DNA of 9,840 bases from an uncultured bacterium (lineage in GTDB: Bacteria; Cyanobacteriota; Vampirovibrionia; Gastranaerophilales; Gastranaerophilaceae), in assembly GCA_900554385.1 (NCBI GenBank), contig USHE01000065.1, forward strand, positions 1 through 9,840, in the 5' to 3' direction. The notes beneath the pieces were generated by a model. It did no database searches. It was not told the origin of the DNA and saw only the letters and a list, made by a program, of their open reading frames with translations. This document shows, piece after piece, positions 1 to 6,109 of this stretch; the stretch's first letter is position 1; every line of letters begins with the position of its first letter. Position numbers and translations under genes: made by a program.

Positions 1-214
1 TGGAGTAAATAAGCCTAATCTTAACGGGTATTTCTTATTTATGTTTATTCTTGTTCCCGATAGAAACGTAGTAAAAATGCACACTTATCAGTATCCATAT
101 AAAACTGATGGTGTTTACACTTATTGTAAAAATGCTAATGCCCAGGGCTGCGGTTCGGTTATAGAGAAAAATAATTGGGATATTCCTGATGATTATCCTA
201 TAAAATTTAATTAG
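1..214 (+). CDS. C-terminal end of a prepilin-like (type IV pilin / type II secretion pseudopilin family) protein, partial
   Basis: An open frame enters from the left edge (first full codon at 2) and ends at TAG 212-214, giving 70 residues. The visible part begins GVNKPNLNGYFLF and ends DDYPIKFN. The 'NGxxxPNxxGxxxF' element matches the C-terminal half of the second prepilin in this window (VDVNGKKKPNKLGRDRF), where it belongs to a protein with a clear prepilin leader. Two cysteines (CKNANAQGC) could form the C-terminal disulfide loop common in such pilins. The N-terminal leader and hydrophobic helix lie outside the window, so the family call rests on this motif alone. Its stop overlaps the end of the convergent lpxK by 8 bp. 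It may be one of several paralogous minor pilins; its exact role cannot be seen. Confidence 0.6.
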   Translation, partial: GVNKPNLNGYFLFMFILVPDRNVVKMHTYQYPYKTDGVYTYCKNANAQGCGSVIEKNNWDIPDDYPIKFN

Positions 215-1229
215 ACAGTAATTTTTTTATATCTAAGCTAAGCTTTAGTTTCATTGCGTAAATGTTATCAAAGTCAAATTTTTGTAATTTTACGGCATCC
301 TTTTCTGTGGTTACGATTGCACCTTTGATATTTTCGATGTCTTTGCGTTCATATTGATGGTGGTCATCAAATATAATCATTTCTTTTATTTTATAATCCT
401 TTAAAAATTCAAAAAACTGTTCGGGTTGACCGATTGCGCAAAGTGCCGTAATTTCTTCCCCTTTTTGCAGCGGTTCATTCGTTTTTATATTTTATACGTA
501 ATCAGGCTCTGTTTTGCATATATATGTTGGTATATTCATCCGTTTTTGCATTATTTTTGTAATTTTTTCAGCCCGAGTGTGGTCAAAATTCTTACTTACA
601 ATTACAAGTTTGTCAATGCGTTTAAAAGCTTCAGAACCCTCTCTTAATGGACCTGCAGGTAAAAGTTTTTCGTTACCGAAGCCTTTTTCACTATCAGATA
701 ATACTTTATCGATATCTCTATACAGCTTTCTGTGTTGAAATCCGTCGTCCAAAATTATGTGGGTTGCTCCAAATTCTTTTATCGCATATTCTGCTGCTGC
801 GTAGCGGTTCTTTGATGTGATGACGACTGTGCCTTTCGAATTTTCGGCAAGCCAAAACGGTTCATCCCCCGCAAGGTTTGCATTATAATAAATCTTTTTT
901 CCGTCTGAGATAAGATTTATTTGCTTGTTAGAAAGTTTTCCTCCGTATCCGCGCGAAATTATCGCAGGTTTTTCCCCTTGAGAATAAAGATATTTCGCAA
1001 TTTCTGCTACAACAGGAGTCTTTCCTACTCCGCCTGTTGTTATGTTTCCGACTGATATTACAAATGCGTTTACTTTTTTCGGTTTTAAAATATTTTTGTC
1101 GTAGAGGAAATTTTTTAATCCGCTTCCCATTCCGTAAAATATCGAAGCAAATTCCAATATCTTTATAAAAATTCCCTTTGCGTCTTTATTATAATGTATT
1201 TTCGTTATTTCTGATTTTAAGTTTTTCAT
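207..1229 (-). pseudogene. lpxK: Tetraacyldisaccharide 4'-kinase LpxK, interrupted by an in-frame TAA
   Basis: LpxK phosphorylates the 4' position of the lipid A disaccharide at the inner membrane. From ATG 1229 the frame shows the P-loop GNITTGGVGKTP (residues 61-72), SRGYGG (92-97), GDEP (121-124), the signature DDGFQH (161-166) and LLPAGPLREG (189-198), then stops at TAA (492-494) after 245 residues. The same frame continues without another stop to TAA 207-209 and encodes the rest of the family: GEEITALCAIGQPEQFF, DDHH (288-291 in read-through numbering) and VTTEKDAVKL (306-315). Read through, the protein would be 340 residues, the usual family length. One nonsense codon therefore splits an otherwise intact gene. 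The start lies 3 bp after the MCE gene stop with no obvious Shine-Dalgarno, suggesting translational coupling. The 245-residue product would lack the C-terminal lobe. An assembly or base error at 492-494 is the main alternative. Confidence 0.9.
492..494 (-). other. Premature in-frame TAA codon inside lpxK
   Basis: The plus strand reads TTA at 492-494, which is TAA on the coding strand. Flanking codons translate as TEPDYV before and NIKTNEP after, and both sides belong to LpxK in one unshifted frame. A single base change from a sense codon such as TAT, TAC, CAA, GAA or AAA would create it. Confidence 0.9.
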
Positions 1230-1232
1230 AGT

Positions 1233-2597
1233 TTAGAACATTAATCTGAACAGTAAAAATCTCTTATTCAGCTTTTCTGAGAATTTTCTTAAATTGCAGG
1301 CTGTGGCAGAAGTTTCTTCTAACAAGGTCTGTAATTGAGTTTTATTTTCAGGTGTTACCTGGTTTACTGTTGCAAGTGATGTTGTAATCTGTGACATTGC
1401 GCTGTTTGCGTTATCAACAGTCATTGTAAGTTTGCGTTTTAGTGTTGTGTCTTTTGTCATTGAGTTTACAAATTCACTGATTTCGTTAATATTATGCGCA
1501 ATAGTTCTTATATCCTCTGCCATTTGTTGGGCTTCTTGTTCGTTGCCCATAATTTTATTTAAGTTATTCGCAAGTTGTTCAACTGAATTAGAGGCTGAAT
1601 AGATGGATTCCTTAAACTGTGGATCTCCAATTATATTGTTGATATTTTCGGAAAGTTTGTTGAAATCTGTAGTAGCCTGATTTATTAGTGCCATCAATTC
1701 GTCAATATCTCCACGAGAATCATCAAGCAGTTTGTTTACTTTTTCTACTGTAGTGGAGGCTTGAGAAGTTATGTCATTTAAGTTAATGACAGTTGCTTTT
1801 AAGTCTGCAATGGTTTGATCTGATAAAACCTGATTTATTTTCATGTTTGTTTCAGTCAGTGTTTCGGCTGCTTTGTACTGCCAATCCATGAAGTCTGCAA
1901 TTCGCATCGGTTCAATAATTGTGTATTTAGAATCCTGCTGCGGGAAAGGAAGCACTGTATCATCAAGTGTTGAAATTCTAAGTTTTTTTGAACCGTCCTT
2001 GAGCGAAATAGTTTTACCTTTTACAAATTCAGGAAGGATTAAGCCGGGAAGATTTATAGCATAATCGACTTTATAGGCATATTTTGATTTAATCCTCTCT
2101 CTATCCGCAGGTGGAATTGCTTCTGTTGAAACTGTTTCAATGTTTTTTATTATGCCGACATCGTGATAGGCATCTCCTAATTTCATTTGAACTTTGTCAT
2201 CTTTGTACAAGATATCTTTGTTGTTCATAGGAATATATAGGGTTTTTGTTTTTGGCGGAGTTATTTCCAAGAACAATTCTCCGATAAGCCCAGATTGCTG
2301 TATACTAAACAGGGATGCGGGCGGAATTTCAATATCAGGTTCGGTTATAACAAATTTTACCCTGACGTAATTATTTTCACCATTGATTACGGGCGTAATT
2401 TCTTCGACTTGTCCGACTCTAAGCCCCATCATTTGAACAGCAGAACCCGGGCGCATGCCGTTAACATCTTGAAATTTTATTTCAATACGTTCTGCCGAGG
2501 ATAAAGCCCGTCCTTTTACTCGTAAAACAATGCCCAAAAGCAGTACTATTGCAATAAGAGTTAGAAGTCCTACTTTAAATGATGATGAAAATTTCAT
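1233..2597 (-). CDS. MCE/MlaD family lipid-transport substrate-binding protein
   Basis: 454 residues. An N-terminal membrane anchor (about 9-26, GLLTLIAIVLLLGIVLRV) is followed by one MCE domain (about 35-115) containing GMRPGSAVQMMGLRVGQVEEI and QSGLIGELFLEI, both typical of MlaD, cyanobacterial and plastid TGD2 proteins. After a less conserved insert (about 115-235), residues 240-445 are a long, mostly helical stretch rich in Asn, Thr and Ser with heptad-like spacing, as in MCE proteins that form a tube or needle. Such proteins carry phospholipid between the inner and outer membranes with an ABC permease and ATPase, neither of which is in the window. The ATG at 2597 has a strong Shine-Dalgarno (AGGAAAGGGA, 2601-2610). 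The gene is directly followed by lpxK and is transcribed from the promoter at 2633-2661. The specific lipid is unknown. Confidence 0.9.
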   Translation of the reverse strand: MKFSSSFKVGLLTLIAIVLLLGIVLRVKGRALSSAERIEIKFQDVNGMRPGSAVQMMGLRVGQVEEITPVINGENNYVRVKFVITEPDIEIPPASLFSIQQSGLIGELFLEITPPKTKTLYIPMNNKDILYKDDKVQMKLGDAYHDVGIIKNIETVSTEAIPPADRERIKSKYAYKVDYAINLPGLILPEFVKGKTISLKDGSKKLRISTLDDTVLPFPQQDSKYTIIEPMRIADFMDWQYKAAETLTETNMKINQVLSDQTIADLKATVINLNDITSQASTTVEKVNKLLDDSRGDIDELMALINQATTDFNKLSENINNIIGDPQFKESIYSASNSVEQLANNLNKIMGNEQEAQQMAEDIRTIAHNINEISEFVNSMTKDTTLKRKLTMTVDNANSAMSQITTSLATVNQVTPENKTQLQTLLEETSATACNLRKFSEKLNKRFLLFRLMF

Positions 2598-2612
2598 ATA
2601 TCCCTTTCCTTC

Positions 2613-2634
2613 ATAAACAGATTTACTCGTTTAT
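2613..2634 (-). repeat. Inverted repeat ATAAAC-N10-GTTTAT over the -10/start of the MCE promoter
   Basis: Perfect 6-bp arms at 2613-2618 and 2629-2634 with a 10-nt spacer. It overlaps the proximal edge of the -10 element and the predicted start site, a position suited to a repressor. The arms are short and AT-rich, so chance occurrence is possible. Confidence 0.3.
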
Positions 2635-2661
2635 TGTAGCAAAAACTATTTATTAATGCAA
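2633..2661 (-). promoter_or_regulatory. Sigma70-type promoter for the MCE-lpxK pair
   Basis: Read on the minus strand: -35 TTGCAT (2661-2656), 17-bp spacer, -10 TACAAT (2638-2633). The -35 element sits immediately beyond the stop of the upstream transglycosylase gene. Transcription would start near 2626 and give a leader of about 29 nt carrying the MCE Shine-Dalgarno. Spacing and both hexamers are good; this is unproven by experiment. Confidence 0.6.
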
Positions 2662-2666
2662 AAAGG

Positions 2667-3407
2667 TTACAGATAATTTGCAAGGATATTTTTCACATAA
2701 TTTTGAGTTTCAGGATAAGGCGGTACTCCGTCGTATTTATCAACAGCTCCAGGCCCTGCATTGTAGGCGGCAAGTGCTAAGATAATATTCCCGTTATACT
2801 TGTTAAGCATTGATTTTAAATATCTTACGCCGCCGTCAACGTTTTGCATAGGATTGTAGGCGTCTTGAACGCCTAAACCTTTTGCGGTTGCAGGCATGAG
2901 CTGCATTAAGCCCATTGCGCCTACTTTTGATGTCGCATTGGCATTAAAGCCTGATTCCTGTTTTATTAATGCTTTTACAAGTTTTTCGTCAACACCATGT
3001 TTTTCGCATACTTTTGATATCATGCTTAAAATTTGTGATTTAGATGTTCCGGATGATTGGGATACATTCTGAACAGCATTAGTTGAGTTTATTTCTTTTA
3101 TAGCGTTATTAAATGTTTGTGCCGATGTGTTTTTAATAATGTTGGCTTTAACATTCATTGCCTGCGGTCCGAGAAGAAGGCTGCCGAAATCTGTTTTTAC
3201 AGAGGATTGAAGTATGTTTTCAAAAGACTGAACATTCTTTTTATTTGCAGGATAAAGTGTATCCATCGGGTTTTGAGCAACGGGTTGTTGTGGTCCGTAA
3301 ATTTGTTCTTTTATATTGCGAACCTGATTGTTTAATGCCGCATAACGCTGCATTGCGGCTGATTTCCCGCTTGAGGATAATAAATTTTGTATCATTTTAG
3401 AAAACAT
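2667..3407 (-). CDS. Lytic transglycosylase, SLT domain (GH23 family)
   Basis: 246 residues. The C-terminal half (about 124-246) is a complete SLT/goose-lysozyme-like domain: catalytic Glu in ESGFN (E151), GAMGLMQLMP (163-172), AAYNAGPGAV (213-222) and the late Tyr in ETQNYV (Y237). These enzymes cleave the MurNAc-GlcNAc bond of peptidoglycan and form 1,6-anhydro-MurNAc ends, for remodelling or to open the wall for secretion and pilus machines. The first 120 residues are polar (Asn, Gln, Ser, Lys), resemble no domain I know, and show no signal peptide or membrane helix. How the enzyme reaches the periplasm is therefore not evident. ATG 3407 is chosen because no longer N-terminus is suggested; the nearest purine-rich site (AAGGG) is 11-12 nt upstream, rather far. 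The gene is separated from its neighbours by 69 and 87 bp and may be monocistronic. Confidence 0.9.
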   Translation of the reverse strand: MFSKMIQNLLSSSGKSAAMQRYAALNNQVRNIKEQIYGPQQPVAQNPMDTLYPANKKNVQSFENILQSSVKTDFGSLLLGPQAMNVKANIIKNTSAQTFNNAIKEINSTNAVQNVSQSSGTSKSQILSMISKVCEKHGVDEKLVKALIKQESGFNANATSKVGAMGLMQLMPATAKGLGVQDAYNPMQNVDGGVRYLKSMLNKYNGNIILALAAYNAGPGAVDKYDGVPPYPETQNYVKNILANYL

Positions 3408-3436
3408 TATTACTCTACCCTTGTCCTAGTATCCTT

Positions 3437-3442
3437 ATTATA
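3437..3442 (-). promoter_or_regulatory. Candidate -10 element of the lytic transglycosylase gene
   Basis: The minus strand reads a perfect TATAAT here, 29 bp before the ATG. The hexamer 17 bp further upstream (ATATCA, 3465-3460) matches the -35 consensus at only three positions, so the promoter would be weak or activator-dependent. Near-copies of CTACCCT at 3415-3421 and 3454-3460 flank it. Confidence 0.35.
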
Positions 3443-3494
3443 GGCTCAAACTACTACCCTGATATCATATAAACTAATGATTTTTTTTTAGATG

Positions 3495-4277
3495 TCAAAT
3501 TGTCTTTTGAGGCAGCAATTCTTCTTGTCGGGTAAAATTAACAAGAGCTTTGAATACAAACGGATGTAGTTTTCCTTCTTTTACATCATTATATATAATA
3601 GCAAGTGCCTTAGTTTTATCCATAGGTTCTTTGTATGCTCGTTTTTCGGTCAGGGCTGAATATTTATCAGCCATTGATACAATTTGCAGGTTTAAATCTG
3701 CGTTAAAGTTTTTGTCTGCGAACGGATAACCTGTCTTTTTGGCATTCTGGTGGTGGTTTTTGATAAGATTGAGTGTTGTTTTATCGATATTGCTGTTTTT
3801 TAGCAGTTCGTAGCCTAGGATTGAATGTTTGTGCATGATTTCGGTTTCAATCGCATCAAGTTTTCCGTTTTTGTTTAAGATTTCGGGCGGAATTAAAGAT
3901 TTACCAACATCATGCAGATATGCTGCATCTGTCACGGCTTTGAGATTAACTTTGTTTTGCAGCGAAAATGGAAGATTGTTTGTTATTCCTTCTGCAATTC
4001 TTTTTGTGTCGGCAGCATGAGTTTTTAGCAGATTATCAAGCTGTTCCATGTGTAAAGTGACAGGAACATTTACTTCTGAAAGGATTTTTGTTATTTGTGG
4101 GTTGGTTTTTATAGCCTTTCTTAAGTAGAATTCTGACGTATAAAGATTTGAGGATTGGCTCTCAAACTTATCGGAAGTAAGACTGCCCGAAAATCTTACT
4201 TCTGGTTTTGGATAGTTAATCCCTATATTAGAATTTATTCCACCTATTGAGAAGGGTTTAAAGAATTCTATCGCCAC
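3495..4277 (-). CDS. Stand-alone HD-GYP-like phosphohydrolase domain protein
   Basis: 260 residues. Residues 1-75 are a polar region without a recognised domain. From about 76 on there is an HD-GYP-type fold: KTHAADTKRIAEG (86-97), LHDVGKSLIPPEIL (121-134, HD = H122/D123), HKHSILGYELL (149-159), HHQNAKKTGYP (175-185) and MADKYSALTEKRAYK (202-216). Canonical HD-GYP proteins hydrolyse cyclic di-GMP and carry HHExxDGxGYP. Here GYP is kept but the Glu, Asp and first Gly of that loop are Gln, Lys and Lys, so activity or substrate may differ. There is no receiver, PAS or membrane segment, so it is probably cytoplasmic. The start is GTG 4275-4277, with only a weak GGA upstream. It ends in TGA, the only TGA stop in the window. 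No partner gene points to a pathway. Confidence 0.8.
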   Translation of the reverse strand: MAIEFFKPFSIGGINSNIGINYPKPEVRFSGSLTSDKFESQSSNLYTSEFYLRKAIKTNPQITKILSEVNVPVTLHMEQLDNLLKTHAADTKRIAEGITNNLPFSLQNKVNLKAVTDAAYLHDVGKSLIPPEILNKNGKLDAIETEIMHKHSILGYELLKNSNIDKTTLNLIKNHHQNAKKTGYPFADKNFNADLNLQIVSMADKYSALTEKRAYKEPMDKTKALAIIYNDVKEGKLHPFVFKALVNFTRQEELLPQKTI

Positions 4278-4288
4278 TAATTTTCCAC

Positions 4289-4303
4289 ACTAAAATTTTT
4301 AGT
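4289..4303. repeat. 15-bp palindrome just upstream of the HD-GYP start
   Basis: ACTAAAA-T-TTTTAGT: perfect 7-bp arms around one base, flanked on both sides by CACAC-like sequence. It lies 12 bp before the GTG start, in the leader of the HD gene, within the 136-bp divergent region shared with the ketopantoate reductase gene. It could be an operator or a small hairpin near the ribosome site; its AT-richness makes chance possible. The rest of the divergent region shows only AT-rich tracts, apart from the extended -10 at 4398-4406. Confidence 0.3.
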
Positions 4304-4397
4304 CACACTACACTTATATTTTTATAAAGTTTTTTTATTCCTTAAAATTGCCTGAATTTATAGAAATATTAAGAAGGCTGTATTCCTTTTTATTTAG

Positions 4398-4406
4398 TGT
4401 TAAAAT
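4398..4406 (+). promoter_or_regulatory. Extended -10 promoter element, probably giving a leaderless panE transcript
   Basis: TGTTAAAAT (TG-n-TAAAAT) ends 7 bp before the ATG at 4414. Transcription from it would begin at or just before the start codon. No convincing -35 lies 16-18 bp upstream, which is tolerated by extended -10 promoters. There is no Shine-Dalgarno at the right distance from ATG 4414; the AAGAAGG at 4371-4377 is too far upstream. Confidence 0.45.
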
Positions 4407-4413
4407 CTCGTAT

Positions 4414-5355
4414 ATGAACGATATTAAGAAAGTAATTTTATGTGGTCTGGGAGCTATCGGAACGATTTATGCCGATAAAATTCAGCGTTATGATGCGGAA
4501 AACTTCAGAGTTTTAGTTGATGAACACAGAAAAGATAAGTATTTAAAAAATCCGATTACTTTTAACGGAAAAGTTCTGGAGTTTGAGTATCTTTTGCCCT
4601 CTGATAACAATTTTAGGGCTGATTTGATTATTGTTGCGACAAAATTTTCAGGGCTTAATGATGCTATAAAAAATATTAAAAACTTTGTCAAAGAAGATAC
4701 AATAATAATCTCTCTTTTGAATGGTGTAACAAGCGAGGATATAATTTCTGCAGTTTACGGCAAAGAAAAACTTCTTTATTCTTATTTTATTGGACATAGT
4801 TCTGTCAGAAACGGTAATTTTATTATTCACGATGATGTTAATAATATCGTATTTGGAGCAGAAAATAATTCTGATAGTAAAGTTCTCAGGGTTAAAAAAT
4901 ATTTTGATAAGGTTGGTATAAAATATGTTATTCCGGAGGACATTAAACGTTCTATGTGGCTAAAGTTTATGCTGAATGTTTGTGCAAACCAGCCGACTGC
5001 AATTTTAAAAATGACGTTCGGGCAAATGTTAAGAAATAGAAATTTTATGGCATTTGCGGAGAAAGTAATGGAAGAAGTCCGTGATATTGCCAAAGCTGAG
5101 GGAATTAGAAACACAGATTCTATGATTGCCGAAACCGTAGAACATCTTAAAACTATGCTTCCTGAGGGAAAAACTTCCATGCTGCAGGATGTTGAGGCAG
5201 GGCGGAGAACCGAAGTTGATATGTTCGCAGGAACAGTGATTGATTTGGGTAAAAAGCACGGTATTCCGACTCCTTACAACACAGTTTTGAAAAGCATGGT
5301 TGATATAATTGAAGAAGATAGTAATCTTGAGTCTAAGCAATCCAATTTAATCTAG
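4414..5355 (+). CDS. panE: Ketopantoate reductase family protein (2-dehydropantoate 2-reductase, PanE/ApbA)
   Basis: 313 residues from ATG 4414. The enzyme reduces 2-dehydropantoate to pantoate with NADPH for pantothenate/CoA synthesis in the cytoplasm. An N-terminal Rossmann domain starts with GLGAIG (11-16) followed by LLNGV (101-105). The C-terminal domain has the KRSMWLKFMLNVCANQPTAI segment (178-197), where K184 matches the catalytic lysine and N188 a substrate-contacting Asn, and SMLQDVEAGRRTEVDMFAG (255-273) with E267 at the conserved acidic position. Length is normal. An in-frame TTG at 4348 would add 22 residues before the nucleotide-binding strand; I chose ATG 4414 because family members begin a few residues before GxGxxG. 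No other pantothenate gene is nearby. Some members of this fold act on other 2-keto acids, so the substrate is probable rather than certain. Confidence 0.85.
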   Translation: MNDIKKVILCGLGAIGTIYADKIQRYDAENFRVLVDEHRKDKYLKNPITFNGKVLEFEYLLPSDNNFRADLIIVATKFSGLNDAIKNIKNFVKEDTIIISLLNGVTSEDIISAVYGKEKLLYSYFIGHSSVRNGNFIIHDDVNNIVFGAENNSDSKVLRVKKYFDKVGIKYVIPEDIKRSMWLKFMLNVCANQPTAILKMTFGQMLRNRNFMAFAEKVMEEVRDIAKAEGIRNTDSMIAETVEHLKTMLPEGKTSMLQDVEAGRRTEVDMFAGTVIDLGKKHGIPTPYNTVLKSMVDIIEEDSNLESKQSNLI

Positions 5356-6003
5356 CAGCCAGCTTTTATACATGCAATTCCCGGAAGGACACCATCTGCT
5401 ACGTTCGATATGGTCGTCCCAAGGAATAATTGTGTCAGCGTTATCTGTATAGTTAAGTTTTTTATCTTTGTTGGATGCAAATTTCATCACAAATCTATCT
5501 CTGCCTAGTTTGTTCGGTTTTTTTTTCCCATTTACATCTACGATGATTGGATATTCTTGATTTGAATAAAGGTACCAGGACATACCACCGCTATCTACGA
5601 ATGCATAACTTTTTTTGTAACATCTTTGATTAGTGCCTGGAAGTCCTAAGCCTGCATCTCCGTCGCATTCAAAGCACTAGTCTGCGTTATTATTAAAGCA
5701 GGTTTTGGTGGTTTTGAAATACTTTGATATTATTTTAAAATTTTCTCCAATTGCAGGGGATACTATTCCGACAACCCCATCAGGAAATTCATATTCGTGA
5801 GCGCTATCGCTGGGTGAAATATATTCATTATTAGCTTGCATTCTTAGAAATGCCTGATTAAGTGCGCTATAAGCTTTCTTGTATGCAACTTTGTATTGTT
5901 TATTCTGAATTTTATTTATAACAGTTGGTAATGTCATAGCTGCAACTATTCCTATCACTCCAATTGTTACCAAGGTTTCTGCAAGTGTGAATGCTCTTTT
6001 CAT
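5347..6003 (-). pseudogene. Type IV pilin-like prepilin, interrupted by an in-frame TAG
   Basis: From ATG 6003 the frame starts KRA|FTLAETL, a class III prepilin leader with Phe at +1 and Glu at +5 after cleavage, then the hydrophobic helix (about 4-28, TIGVIGIVAAMTLPTVI) used for membrane insertion and pilus or pseudopilus packing. It stops at TAG 5677-5679 after 108 residues (FNNNAD*). The same frame continues CFECDGDAGLGLPG, then VDVNGKKKPNKLGRDRF, and ends CPSGNCMYKSWLLD at TAA 5347-5349. Read through, the product is about 218 residues, typical for this family. Only one nonsense codon breaks it; the cysteines and the C-terminal motif survive. The truncated form keeps the leader and helix but loses most of the globular head. 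A strong AGAGGG Shine-Dalgarno precedes the ATG. Its end overlaps panE by 9 bp. Sequencing or assembly error at 5677-5679 remains possible. Confidence 0.85.
5677..5679 (-). other. Premature in-frame TAG codon inside the prepilin gene
   Basis: The plus strand reads CTA, which is TAG on the coding strand. The residues before (CFNNNAD) and after (CFECDGDAG) form one continuous frame of prepilin-like sequence. One base change from TGG, CAG, TAC, TAT, AAG or GAG would make it. Confidence 0.85.
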
Positions 6004-6021
6004 ATCTCCCTCTTAATTATC

Positions 6022-6039
6022 GTTATTAAAAATAATAAC
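6022..6039. promoter_or_regulatory. 18-bp inverted repeat, candidate operator of the XRE regulator
   Basis: GTTATTA-AAAA-TAATAAC: perfect 7-bp arms (6022-6028 and 6033-6039). A related half-site, TGATAAC, lies at 6054-6060, exactly 21 bp (two helical turns) after TAATAAC, within the longer direct repeat ATAACATT (6035-6042 and 6056-6063). The inverted repeat falls just downstream of the predicted prepilin start site and the extra half-site overlaps its -10. This fits a dimeric helix-turn-helix repressor, most simply the protein encoded at 6110-6325. The assignment is inference. Confidence 0.4.
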
Positions 6040-6052
6040 ATTGTACACATGC

Positions 6053-6080
6053 ATGATAACATTATTTTCTTTTTTGTCAA
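6053..6080 (-). promoter_or_regulatory. Promoter of the prepilin gene
   Basis: Minus strand: a perfect -35 TTGACA (6080-6075), 16-bp spacer, -10 TATCAT (6058-6053). The start would fall near 6046, giving a leader of about 43 nt that contains the inverted repeat and the AGAGGG ribosome site. Its -35 overlaps the -35 of the divergent regulator promoter. Confidence 0.6.
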
Positions 6081-6102
6081 TATAAGTGCAAAAATGTATT
6101 AT
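6074..6102 (+). promoter_or_regulatory. Promoter of the XRE regulator gene, predicted leaderless
   Basis: -35 TTGTCA (6074-6079), 17-bp spacer, -10 TATTAT (6097-6102). The expected start, 6-7 bp past the -10, is at or next to ATG 6110, so the mRNA would have no leader, and no Shine-Dalgarno is present. A TATAAT at 6100-6105 also exists, but its spacing to the -35 (20 bp) is poor. Confidence 0.5.
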
Positions 6103-6109
6103 AATTTGT

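Noticed and set aside
426..738. Plus-strand frames opposite lpxK
   Set aside because: Antisense shadows; the minus strand carries all LpxK motifs.
492..1229. A complete 245-residue LpxK ending at 492
   Set aside because: The same frame continues below 492 with the missing LpxK C-terminal motifs to 207, so this is the first part of an interrupted gene, not a short natural form.
3480..3489. T-tract as an intrinsic terminator
   Set aside because: It is a T-run on the plus strand where the flanking genes are on the minus strand, and no GC-rich hairpin precedes it.
4348..4413. TTG 4348 as the start of the ketopantoate reductase
   Set aside because: It would add 22 residues before the nucleotide-binding strand, unlike the family, and has no ribosome site; ATG 4414 fits better.
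4827..5340. Minus-strand open frames opposite panE
   Set aside because: Shadows of a well-supported enzyme gene; no family resemblance or start signals.
5347..5583. A separate 78-residue gene starting at Met 5583
   Set aside because: It is the C-terminal part of the prepilin frame after the TAG at 5677; the frame is open upstream of 5583 and there is no ribosome site for it.
207..6003. Genetic-code reassignment of TAA or TAG
   Set aside because: Both codons also end apparently normal genes in the same window (for example TAA for MCE and the transglycosylase, TAG for panE and rne), so general reassignment does not fit.
6086..6109. GTG 6086 as the start of the XRE regulator
   Set aside because: It lies between the -35 and -10 elements and adds a non-conserved hydrophobic stub; ATG 6110 matches the predicted transcript start.
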